Source of the DNA: Auricularia sp. M13
Taxonomy: Eukaryota; Basidiomycota; Agaricomycetes; Auriculariales; Auriculariaceae
Assembly (NCBI GenBank): GCA_037042915.1
Contig: CM073196.1
Location: 248,001-312,000 of the forward strand
DNA: 64,000 bases
Direction of reading: 5' to 3'
Numbering within the stretch: the first letter of the stretch is position 1; every line of letters starts with the position of its first letter. The position numbers and the translations under genes are program-made. Of the stretch, positions 47,501-58,200 are shown piece after piece. The notes under the pieces are model-generated. The model was given only the letters and a program-made list of their open reading frames with translations, had not been told where the DNA came from and did not search any database.

Positions 47501-49154
47501 AGTCGTTCCAGGCGCGTCGCGCGTGATGCAGCTGCAGCAGGTCGTTGATGAAGACCATGCTGCCGGGTGCGTACTGGTCCACATTCGGCACAAAATCCCT
47601 GGACACCACTTCGACCATGAAAACGGGGATGCCGTACTGCCCGTAGCGCTCCGCGATCTCATGATCGTGAGTGAAGACGCCGCGCGACCAGCGTCGCGTC
47701 CGTCGATCCATTGCGTTCGCGGTGGGAAGCATCGGCGCGCCTGGATGGCGGTCCGACAACTGGCGAAGCCAGACTCGACAGCGCACATATTCATTCCAGC
47801 CGCGCATCTCCAGCAGAGCCCGCTGGAAGCTCGCCATCGATTCCACTGCCTCGCGCTTCGTCACTTGGTGGTGGGTGAGCAGGTCGAGCGCGAGGAGACC
47901 GCTGTTGACGATGGAATAGGGCTGGCCGACAAGGCGGGGGTGGCGTTGCATGTTGTCCAGCAGCTTCTCGTAGTCCATCCTCCAATACAAGTTCATCTTC
48001 CGCCTGAGTTGCTCGCCGCACATGTACATGTTCCGGCCACACGATGTGAAATGCCCAGAAAAGTCGGGCACGTACCACGCGATGTCTTGGTCGAGAGCTT
48101 GATGCTCGTTGCGGTGCGGCCGACCATCTGAGCGCCCCTGGGGAATGAAAGCGCGATACCACATGCCGATCTCATGCCATTGCGCATATCGCGACAATTC
48201 GCCTGCGCCGTAACGGCCGTCCGTACGCCGGACGGGGAGCGATGTAGGCGGCAGTGGCGGAATGTAGTCGACGTTGGTGCGAATGTACACGAGATTTCCG
48301 TGTTGATTAGGCTCGGGAGCGGGGAAGAGCGTATACGAGTTATAGAAGAAATCTCGCAATTTCGGCAGCGCGAGCGGATCGCGTCGGTACGCTTCGCGCG
48401 GGAGGACGTGCCACAGTACGACATGTTCACTGCTGAGCGGCGTCTCGCACGGCTTCATGAACGCAATGCGGTCTTGGGCGCTGCGCCGTAGCTTTTCTTC
48501 TCGGTCCCGAACTCGCATTTGCTCCGGGTTGACCTCGCCTTTCTTGACGACAACGCTCGCTTTCTCCAGCCAGGCCGTTGAGTCCGGTAGCCAAGTCTTC
48601 TCCAAATACTCGGCGAGGTCAAATTCGTCTTTGAACGGCCTGGTGCGCGGCCCCCACGGCTTTGGCAAAGGCATCGGACCGAGGGAGAAGAAGCCGTATT
48701 GGTGCGTACCCTCGGGAGGCGGTTGCAGCAGCCAACGGTGCCATGCTTCATCGTTGATAGGAAAGGGAGGGGGGTCTCGCCACGGCAGTATGAGTCGATT
48801 CAGCGCTGCGTCGACGTCGGGCGTGTGACGCCGACGAAGCTCGTGTATCTCGTGCACGTTCTCCATGCAGCGCAGAAATACGAGCATCTCGACGCTGATG
48901 TACCGGCCGACCTCGCCCGTCAATCGCCGTGTTGGATACCGAATTGCAGCGAAGTCGGCGAGTGCGAGCGCGGTTTCGGTCGTCTCCTCCTCTCCCTTTG
49001 TGAACTCAGCAGGAATTGCAGCGGCTGCCTCTCTGCGGAAGACATCAATCCCATAGGTGACAGATTGGGCAGGCCAGACTTACGGGTCCAGCGGTGGAGT
49101 GACAGCGCGAGCCTGATCGTCGCCGTGCTCGACGGCCGCAAAATCGCCCAACAT
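44594..49154 (-). CDS. 1450-aa protein of unknown function (5 exons)
   Basis: Three large open frames join into one gene. Exons 49154-49084, 49032-47018, 46965-46855, 46806-45603 and 45545-44594 total 4353 nt, exactly 1450 codons plus stop, with clean GT-AG introns of 40-57 nt. I recognise no domain. The N-terminal 600 residues are globular (PINDEAWHRWLLQPPPEGTH, DFSGHFTSCGRNMYMCGEQL, GMWYRAFIPQGRSD). Then comes a Pro/Ala repeat (47.39-47.07 kb, VAAPQLAAPP units), a basic patch (QQKKPRREEQARGAKKKQ), a second globular part (ESRYFENAVGGQRTSDGR, DCFQWWDYENGRVLYYL) and, after a Ser/Ala linker, a third (FYNNHMLPAFACAPGDLKYV). It might be a lineage-specific mushroom family or cargo of the nearby KDZ transposon; no function is proposed. 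An in-frame ATG at 49172 is an alternative start. Confidence 0.75.
47070..47395 (-). repeat. Pro/Ala-coding minisatellite inside the 1450-aa gene
   Basis: Imperfect units of about 15-30 bp (gcgcggcgactggtggc and relatives on the plus strand) encode VAAPQLAAPPV-type repeats. The tract probably forms a flexible linker between two globular regions and is likely to vary in length between strains. Confidence 0.75.
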
Positions 49155-49768
49155 CTGAGGCGCGCTGCGCATCAGTAACCCGCGTCTGGCATCGCACGAC
49201 GGCTGGGCGCTGTGACACGCAGTACCAGCGTTGCACTCACCGTTGCAGATTACGCTTCCTTTGCGGCCTCGAGTGGGATCGCCGGAAGGGTCTTGTTGCC
49301 TATACTGCGTGCAGCTGCTCAACGACGCAAAACGTGGCGTAGCGACGACGACGACGCACCGCTGCAGTCACTGACCTGGCTGCCGCGGCGCGTTGAAGTG
49401 AGTGGGCTTGTCCGTGGGCTGCCGACCTCCGCGCTCTGAGTGGTACACAGTAGTACTAGACTCTTTGCGCGAAGCTCTCGGGGCAACGCACGCGGCACAC
49501 TGTAGTGCTGGGCGCGCGGTGCCTGCGAGAGCCGTCCCTCGGTGAAGACGGTAAAGATGCGGAACGTGCCGATGCGGGCGAATATACCCCGAAGCTCCGC
49601 TCGAACTGAGCACAGCCACATCGGAAGCGCCAAGTCTTTGGTTCGGCTGATGTCAAAATGCCAGAGTCTGCCGATCGCAGGTCTCAGACATTTGCGCACG
49701 CAAGTCTGAGCATAATGCAAATCATATATTGCGGGCAGCATGGATCACAACTGGGAAGACTTCGCTAT
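49155..49768. other. intergenic region between two minus-strand genes
   Basis: Presumed promoter of the 1450-aa gene. A neat gtgagt...cctcag pair just before the ATG (about 49240-49155) could be a 5'-UTR intron. No separate gene is supported. Confidence 0.4.
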
Positions 49769-51615
49769 CTAAGGATCAAAAAAACCAAAGGGATCATTTC
49801 CGGCATTCTCGCGCTCGTCGTCGCCGCTGTCACCACCGCCACGACGCTTCTTGTGCAGACGCTCCTTGTCCTTTCCTGAGCTGCTGCGCTTCTTGCCCTT
49901 TGCCTTGCCTTTGCCCTTGAGGTCGGGCGCGGGCTCTGACTCCTCGTCGCTCGAGGTAATCTCGATGACCTGGGTGATCGACAGCGCCAGCGTGTTGACC
50001 ATGCGGCCGATGACAACATTTTGATGGGCATGCACGCGGAGCTCACTGTATCGGCCGTAGCGCGACCACTCGCGCAAGCAAGAGGGCGTCGAAGAACTCG
50101 AGGGCGACGAGCTTGCCGGGGTCGGCCAGCATGCTGAAGCAGCTCGCGAGCGCAGGAAACTTGAGCTCGTTGTTTACGATGGCGACGGTGTGCTCCTCGA
50201 AATTGTGGTTCTAAACCCGATGTAAGCGGAGCGCAACACGACAGCAGCGAGGCAGACTCACAAGCAGCTCAATGCGGACGGTGATGTTGCGGCTGATGTT
50301 GAGGCCTGCGCGACTCAGCGGAAACGGCGCAACCGCCCGGGGTGCCGAGTCGGAAGCGGCGGTGCTGATGGACGAAGAAGACGCGGGCCCCGGGTTTGCG
50401 TTTGCCTTGTCGTCGTCGTCCGCGTCCGAAATGGTGGATGGCGCGGCGGACGCCTCACGCGCCCGTGACGAAGTGTTGTTGCGCGAAGTCCCGGACCCGC
50501 TGGCCTGCTGCGCGGCCGGCGAGCGCTTAGTCGGCGTGGCGCCGGCGTTCTTGCTGGGCGTGCCCGTCGTCGCAAACTCGGCCTCGTGCTCGGCTTTTGC
50601 AGACAGATACGCCTTGAGGAAGATCTTCATGTTCGCCTGGGTAAACGGGACCTTGCTCGCCGGAGCCCCACTCGCGAGCAACGCAGCAGCCAGTGCGTTA
50701 GCGGCAGGGGCGCCGCTAGCAACGACTGCGTCCACATCGACGGGGCTGTCGGCACTGCCGGCAGCGGATTTCGACGAGGGCGATCCCGGACGCGACGACG
50801 GCAGCGGTGTTGGCGTGGGCGTTGGCGTCTTCGGATTTTATGGGAGGAGCATCCGGCGCGCGAGCGTTCCGCCGCCGCCTTCGTGCGCGTCGGAGACCGT
50901 GTCGGGAATCGCTGAAGTTGACGCCGTCGCGTTATCGCTGCCTACTTTGTTTTTGGCTACTTTCTTTCGCAGAACTAGCAGCGACATCAGTGTATGAACG
51001 AATCGCGCACACTGCAACGACGCACGATCTTGAAGATGTTTGGCTGGGAATGCGGCGAACTCGACGTGCGACAGGTCGTATACAGCGCATGGGCCGGTGC
51101 GACCTTTCGGTGTGCCCGGGACAGGGTCAGGCTTGCACAGAAGGCACTGCGCGCGTTCTAAGTTGGCGAATGAACGACGGAGAAAAAACACGAACCCTGA
51201 TGAATATGCGTTGTTCGTATGCCTTCGTGCGAAAGGTGGACAGATCAGGCCAGGTCGCGCCGCACGTAGTACACATGATGTCCTCCAGCCGCGGCGGTCG
51301 AACGTTAGTGAGCCGGACTTTGGGATCGTGCGGGCCGCAGATGTACACGTGCCCGTCGGGCACGGCGTCGGGCAGGATGTTCTTGAATTCGCGATACGCG
51401 TCCTGGCAGGAGCGCGTGTCCCGTCCGTACACGTCCAGCAGCTCACCGGGACTGACGAGCGCAGGAGCTTGCCGAGACTGAGTTGCAGACGGGGCGCGGA
51501 ACGCGGGCGGCTGGTCGCCGGGCTTCTTGTTTTTCTTGCCGTCGTCGGACTTGGCTGCTTGACTGGCGGCGAGCGCGAGTCTTTTGAGCGGGTTGGGGCG
51601 GTCGAAGGGCAGCAT
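49769..51615 (-). pseudogene. zinc-ribbon-like unknown protein, possibly broken by an in-frame stop
   Basis: The first exon, from the ATG at 51615 (MLPFDRPNPLKRLALAASQ), holds a Cys pair CTTCGATW. An intron to about 51146 brings in a second pair, CLLCKPDP, giving a CxxC...CxxC zinc-ribbon-like module, then GPCAVYDLSHVEFAAF. The frame runs to RRMLLP and a TAA at 50838, yet continues in the same frame without an ATG as NPKTPTPTPTPLPSS... to about 50250. Further minus-strand pieces follow (NHNFEEHTVAIVNNELKFPALASCFSMLAD; WSRYGRYSELRVHAHQNVVIG), ending in a Lys/Asp-rich nuclear-type tail at 49769. Either the TAA is a nonsense mutation in one gene of over 500 residues, or an unseen intron removes it, or two genes abut. 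Unknown function. Confidence 0.55.
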
Positions 51616-52482
51616 GGCGAGAACTAGAGGCGAGAGTGCGCGCAGTGAAGGGGACCAGTGAGGGGATGGTGGGATGGTGAAGTCGACGGATGGGTCGCGC
51701 TTTTATAGAGGTTGAACGAGAACCTGCGCCTTTGCGAGAAAACGCACAAGTCGGTTGTCCGAGCCTGACACGAGAAGAATGACGAGAGATTCCAACAGAA
51801 TTCCACGATATGCAATCCGAAGTACCAAGGCATGATTTAGAAGCACACTGCGGCCACGACGAGATGTATTGTGAAACACGGAGGTTGATGCAGGATTATC
51901 GACCGCGAAAGCAAAAAGACAGCGCCTCCAGCACGACTCCCGCTCCAGCTTTGCAGAGGCAGAAAACTCAAAGAGATGCTTGCGCGCGAGGTACACACAG
52001 ACGCAGACAGACGGGCGACGCGCGCGGGCAAGCAGCAATCGTTGGACCCAAGCGCGACGGCCTTAGGAACGAACAGAGCCCGGAAATCAATGTTCCCCGT
52101 AAATGAGGTCTGCCGACGAGATCTGCACCCACGCGGGCAGCTTCACAGCATGGTCACGACCCAGTCAGCAGGCAACAGCGACGAGCAGCGCGCGAGCAAA
52201 ACCCGCATGAGGCGAACACCAAGCTCCAGCGAGTCGATGTTACATGCTAATAGTCTATCTGTGAGAAGTACACCTCGTTAGTCACTGATTGGCACTGGCA
52301 AGCTTGAATGTTAACTGATGTTTCAACAGCTGACAAACCGACGCACACTATATCTGATCAACTTGATTATCGCGAAGACTGCGCGTGAGAATGCCAACGC
52401 GGATGAACTTAGTAGCGTCGCAACTCGTACGAGGCCATGCCATGGCGGCGACTTTGACTTGTGGCCGAATCTTGGGGCAGAC
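51616..52482. other. divergent intergenic region
   Basis: Separates the minus-strand zinc-ribbon gene from the plus-strand zinc-knuckle gene, so it should hold both promoters. Short open frames on both strands lack motifs. Confidence 0.45.
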
Positions 52483-52490
52483 GTATATAA
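52483..52490 (+). promoter_or_regulatory. TATA box
   Basis: gtatataagc lies about 85 bp before the ATG at 52573, a normal distance for a fungal core promoter. Confidence 0.6.
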
Positions 52491-52572
52491 GCCCACATGC
52501 CCCGGGATATCGCTCTCATTAACCCACCTTGAGTCCTTCGCCGACGCTCACAAACGACACTCATCTTGACAA

Positions 52573-53961
52573 ATGCCGCGCACCAGGAACCGTATGTCGC
52601 ACCCGTTACTCCCCCAAACCATGTTTCACACTGACTTTCACTGGCGCAGTCCCCAAGCCCAAGAAGACGGGCAAGAAGGGCAAGACGGCGGTGGCCAAGA
52701 AGGGTGCCAAGGCCGTTGCTAGCGTCACGCTCCCAGGGCCGACAACTCGCGCTCGCGCCGGCGGCAGAGCTCCCGTCGCGGTCGCCAGCGATGGCTCCAA
52801 CAGGAAGGCGCCGAAGTGCACTCACTGCGGCAAGCCTAGGGCGGGACACGGGAAGAAATGTCTCGTGAGTCACAGAGTTCAGTGCGATCGCTGTCGAGCT
52901 CACCGGGTTCAGGACGGATATTCGAAGGCCAAGGAACTCGAGACGCTGACCGACAGAGCTGAAGCGCTCGCCAAAGGCGTTGCCGAGGCCGAGGCCAAGA
53001 TGCTCGAGATGCGCATCGACGAGGAGGTCGCCAAGGTGCTCGAGGACGCGGGCGGTGAGGTAAGCATGGAGGACGCCGTGCGCGCCTTGGCGCCCGAGCT
53101 CGCGGCCGTCGCGGGTGGCGGGTTGTCCATGCAAGAGCTCGTCGCGGCGCTGCCGATGATGTCCGAGACGCCCGAGACCGCGCAGGGAACCATCGACCCT
53201 GCTGTCCTCGCCATTGCCAAGCGTACCATCGATCCGGCCGACCTCGGTGAGGACGAGATGGTCGTCGAGGACGATGAAGACGCGCCACCGTCGACCACCA
53301 CCGCGGATGTCGCCATGGGTACCCCGCGGGCCACCACCACCGCTCGTGACGGCGACGAGGCGACCACGACGCTGCAGAACGGGTGGAAGTCCACTCCCGC
53401 TGGCGATAGTCCGTTGGGTTCGTCGCTTCATAACGTGGATCGCGCCAGAAACTGATCTGGGATTCGTTCAGAGCTCGAGCGCAACGGCTGCAAGAAACTG
53501 CCTTACGGTACGCAGATCGAACGCAGCAAGAGGATCCCTCGCCTGTTCCAGGCCATGGCGCAGAAGGTGAGCAACGCGATGCACGTTCTGCGAGCCGAGC
53601 GCTGATATCATCTCAGGGAGACGTGTTGGCCAGTCGCGCTGACGGCTGGGCGTTCTGCATGTTCGTGCCCAAGAACGGGCGCGGCGAGATGAGGACGTGG
53701 CACTCGGACCAGGTCCAAGCTGAGGTACCGGCACTACCTAGCGCCATTTGCGAGCTCGTGTTCAAGACCCTCGAGCCCATCCGCCGCCAGCGCCTAGCGG
53801 AGATCGCCAAGATCGATGAGGCCCGTCGCAGGGAGCTGAGGCGCTGGCAGAAGGAAGCCGCCGCCGCGAAGAAGCAAGCTGAGTCGCTGCGCGCACAGCT
53901 GGACCAGGCGGTGAAGTCGCTCAAGCTCGAGAAGGCGATGAAGAAGGTCGTCCAGGCCTAA
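52573..53961 (+). CDS. 405-aa zinc-knuckle and coiled-coil protein of unknown function
   Basis: Four exons (52573-52591, 52650-53408, 53472-53566, 53617-53961) give 1218 nt, 405 residues plus stop. After MPRTRN comes a Lys-rich stretch (KPKKTGKKGKTAVAKKGAK) that looks nuclear or nucleic-acid-binding. A Cys/His cluster CTHCGKPRAGHGKKC follows, with a further CDRC. Then come an acidic helical region, a Thr-rich linker, a compact domain (LPYGTQIERSKRIPRLFQA; GDVLASRADGWAFCMFV) and a C-terminal Arg/Lys/Glu coiled coil. The TATA box and splice sites are good. I do not know the family. It lies between the zinc-ribbon gene and the KDZ gene and may travel with either. Confidence 0.75.
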
Positions 53962-55251
53962 GCAGCGTCGTTGCTGTCGGGGAGAGAACACGAATATGCA
54001 TGCCTCGCCTGTCTATGAAATCTATGTCAATCTGCTAGTCTCGTCTGCCAATATCACCCCCGCTCACAGTGCTTACAAATTTGACCCTGCCGGATTCCCG
54101 TGGCTGAGCACATGTGCACCTTGTTCCGGCTCAGCTTGAATGATTATCGACAGTGACTGCAGCTTCGGATCACCTCAGTTGTGGCGCCGCTGGCCTATGA
54201 TAGGGGTACATACATGCACCGACCCGACGACAGAGCAAACACGATGATTACGGCGATGGCAATGAGGAATATAGAGCAGAAGCTACGAGGGTCAGCAGGG
54301 AACAGCACGCGAGAAGAGTGTAATAGCAAAGAAGTTAGGAGCGGTGGCGACAGAGCAGAGCGCGTTGCAGGAGAGCAAGGGGATAGGATAGCGAAGGACA
54401 GGGAGGAATAGGATTGCGAAGGAGAGCGAGCGAATAGGACAGCAAAAAGGACGGATGGTCAACGGATACAGCAGGCGACGACGGGTATCGTGGGTAAGGC
54501 AGCGTTAGTATGGGACGTGATGAGTGAACGGCGACGAGTACATCGACATGCGAAGCAATAATTAAGGATATGCACGGACTCGCGCAACGGGCACAACGAG
54601 CAGTCACACTGTAGTGAGGGTGCTCTGGCCCTTCGTCGCTGGGCGGCGGTCACACGGTAGTGAAGACGCCGACGCAGGAGAGGAATGTGGGGCATTTGAA
54701 AGTCAGATGCCCCACCCTCGTAGCGGAGACCAAAAGGCCCGCCGGTCCGCAAAAAGCTCCGTCGGTACCGCGACCATGCTGACCAAGTCAAGGACTTGAC
54801 CACGTGACGAGACGCGCGCCGGGCCGGAGATCTCGAGCGCGTCGCGTCGCGTCAGCATCCGAGTGAGATCTGTGTCCGCGCGGAGTTGCAAACGGACTTT
54901 GACTCTTTCCGCTCGCCCACCACCCACTCGGGCGGCCGCCGCCCGTCGACTCGCGCCCACCCCCGACCGGAGCCGCGTCACCTCTGGCGTGGCTCTCACA
55001 GTAGCTTGCGCACGCCGCGGGCACGGGCAAGTTTTTTTTGTTTCGTTTATTTTGATGCCTCCCTGCGACTCATGCCGTTGCAGGACTTGCCTGGCAACGT
55101 TGCCGCAGACCCAATCGCTGGCGCCCGCGACCGCATTCACTACCATGTGACCGGTCAAAGGCGTCAGTAAGGAGGGAATCCACCGTTTTGACTGCTGTGT
55201 CACCGGGGATCCTCTTGTGATTTCTGCTCGTCGCCGCACTCACTTAGGACT
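53962..55251. other. region upstream of the KDZ gene
   Basis: No gene supported. A purine-rich stretch with gcgaaggacag/gcgaaggagag-like units lies at 54360-54460. An inverted motif pair tgtggggcat ... gatgccccac (54685-54714) resembles motifs seen downstream of the KDZ gene and may belong to its element's end. Confidence 0.45.
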
Positions 55252-58200
55252 ATGGCACCGACCACCACAGGCTGCCCCAAAACTGATCTCTTAGATGTAA
55301 CCCTCCCTATCAGGAGATGGATCTAAAGGATGCTTTTCAACTAGGCATGCCTAGGCATGCCTGAGGTGTTTGGGGATTGCTCAAGAAGCGTGATGAGATA
55401 CCTCAAACAATGCATCAATCAATGTTAGCTATTCAGGCAGCTCCAAGGCTGCCTAGGCACACAGCCCAGGCAGCCTAAGCGAAGCTACCAAGTATTTGCA
55501 CTAATTCCTATTGTATGGACATTACACAGGCATCAAGCAGGCATCACACAGGCATCACACACATAGTTCTTGGGCATCATGTAGGCATCAGGCAGGCAGC
55601 TCTCAGGCAGCAGGCAGGCATCACAACTTTATGCAGGCAATGACTCGAGATGCCTAGATCATGCTCAGTTTCTGCAGGCAGACTAGGCATCATAGGCATC
55701 ACAGCAAGGATAGTAGGCATCACAGACATGCCTAGAAATTTGATAGGCATCACAGGCAAGTCAGCGTAGTTGCCAGGCATCACAGGCAAGTCAGCGTAGT
55801 TGCCAGGCATCACAGGCATGCCTGTCTGATTTCTAGGCATCACAGGCATGCCTGTTTGACTTCTAGGCATCAAAGGTACGCCTGTATAACTTTTGGGCAT
55901 TACAGACTTTCGCTATACTGTAGGCAGAACATGCAGGTGCAATCAAGGAAAATCGTAGCAGCACACCGCAACCCAGGACAGAAGTCAGAGGGTGTCAAAG
56001 TGGTGCAGGAGATCTGGAGAGGCTTGCGGAATAAGGATATGTGCCAAAACGAGTGGGAAAAGCTGCAAAAGAAATCTAACAGGAGTGGCATATGGACGCA
56101 ATTGACGCAAAACGTAACAGTACGTCCTGCTAGGGATCTGTAGTGGCTTCACAACACCAATTCAAATGTACAATCATGGCCTGTGATAGCTGCCAATTAC
56201 CTAGGCGCACATCTGACTCTAGACAGCCCATTGGAGGTTCGGTTGAACGTTCAAAGGATCCCCACTATAAATCCACCATGGACAATACGTAATAGCTCTG
56301 ATCGTAGGCTTAACACAGTGACAGAACTGTGGGTCCCGCTTGGGTAGGCACGGAAGTGTTATTATGATCAGGCGTATCGGCAGTGTGGGATGTTGTTCGT
56401 GGAGCATCCCTCATGTACCCTACCTTCATCTATGCTTGTATCATTGCACCTTCTGCTGAGCGCCCACAGTGCTTTATGAGACTGTCGATGTGAGTGGAAT
56501 GGATTGGCTAAGCCACAACAACTCTGTCAGATTCCCACCATGCACCCTCTGCCTGATGTACGCACCTCTCCAACCATGCTAAGCTTGGTTGCTATATGTA
56601 CCTTGGTTCTCCATCAACATGGGCTATACTCTGGAGACCGTCTGGCATGCAGGAAGTCTCTATGGCCTGGATTACACTGCTTGTCCACCGCTTCATCAAC
56701 CCTCGTCCCATCTGAGCACTAGCCTTGACGAGTGATATGTGCCCTTCCACATGAATAGCAAGCATGTTGCCTCCAAGATACGCACATGTAGTTAAGAAAA
56801 CTGTCCTAATAAAAAGCTTTACTGCTGGACAAAACCCACTTCTGGACTAGAAAGCTTCTGGACAAAAACTTCTGGACACAAACACTTCTGGACACAAATA
56901 CTTCTGGACACAAATACTTCTGGACACAAATACTTCTGGACACAAATACTTCTGGTCACAAACACTTCTGGACATAGATTGATTGTAGTCCTCACAGATC
57001 TAGAGTAATAGGGTGACATATTACTTACTAGCTAATGCAGGGACTAGTAGGGCTTTTGGTTCATTACAGCTCTACATTCTGCACTTCGAAGGCAGGCAGA
57101 CAGCCTAGAAAGGAGATAGGCAATTGATCTGATGCCTATCCCACACACAGGCAGCCTGATTGCCTGAGATTTATGCCTGCACATGATTCTCACAATTAGG
57201 CAGCCTGCAGGCAGGGGAAGGCAGGCGGCTTTTGATGCCTGCAATGGGAGCAGGCAACCAGCTTGATGCCTGATCCTTGGGAAGGGTATGCCTGCAAGTC
57301 TTTCAGGTAATCAATCTGACGTACTTGGGATGTTCCCAGAGCAGCTTACTGATGCCTGTGAGGTCTAGGCAGGTGCATAGATATGCCTGAGATGACGCCA
57401 AGATGCCTGCATTGAAGTTTGGATGCCTGCAGGCAGCAGGCAGGCAGTGCCCAGATGCCTATAAATTGCAGGCAGGAGGCAGTTTGATGCCTTCAAAATT
57501 AGGCAGGCATTGGGATGATGGGCTGTGATGTGTGGTAGCTGCCTGTGCTTGCCTGAGCCTGCCTGAGATGTGTTATATTATTAGGTGTGGGGCTGCAGGC
57601 ATGCCTAGGCTGCCTGTATAAAAAACATCCTTTAGACCCATCAGATAGATGGGGGGAATACATCTAACAGGTACTTATTTGGGACAGCCTGACCTGGCAC
57701 CGACAACCTCTACCTATGAACCACCTCGCAAAGGCCGCGGCAAGAACAAGCTCAAGCGACCCGCATCGTCGTCTGGGACGCCGTCGCCATCAAAAAAAGG
57801 TCGCACATCTATCACCGGTGAGATCAGCTCGTCTGCGCGGCAGGCGGTGCGACTGACGCAGTATCTGAAACAGCATCAAGCACGGCGGTCGAGGCGTCAG
57901 GACAGACGACACCGACACTGAGTAAGTGTTCGTGATGCATTCGCGCATGAGTGTCCCATGATGTCGTTTACAGTCAGCGTTCCGACGACCCCGCGACGAG
58001 CGTCCAAAATCTCTGTACCGCGCACACCGTCTCTGCGGCGAGCGCGACCCCCGGCTTCGAAGCTTCATCCTACACAGGCATATGCTCAATATCGGGAACT
58101 GGTCGACTATCGAGCAGCCCAGGTCTTCCGCCTCGACGAGCGCACTTGGGTCGCCGAACTCCACGACGTTGCTACAGGCGAACGGCACGTCGGTGTAAAT

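Larger units (their letters stand above)
55253..57704. mobile_element. 2.43-kb Mutator-like TIR element with 10-bp target duplication
   Basis: Lies at 55263-57694 between direct repeats tggcaccgac (55253-55262 and 57695-57704). The ends are imperfect inverted repeats of about 75 bp: caggctgccccaaa, ttagatgta and atctaaaggatg at the left answer catcctttaga, tacatctaa and tttgggacagcctg at the right. Long TIRs with a 9-11-bp duplication point to a Mutator-like element. The body is packed with aggcat/tgcctg and gcaggca motifs and has no transposase. A frame at about 55932-56143 (VQSRKIVAAHRNPGQKSEG) is unidentified and may be captured host sequence. The element is non-autonomous. The reading frame on its right side is undamaged, so the insertion is recent. 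Confidence 0.83.

Noticed and set aside
49319-49741. 140-codon minus-strand frame upstream of the 1450-aa gene
   Set aside because: No motif, and it is not joined to the gene by a workable splice in frame.
56819-57019. Repeat-coded minus-strand frame (CPEVFV units)
   Set aside because: It is only the translation of the 16-bp tandem repeat inside the Mutator-like element.
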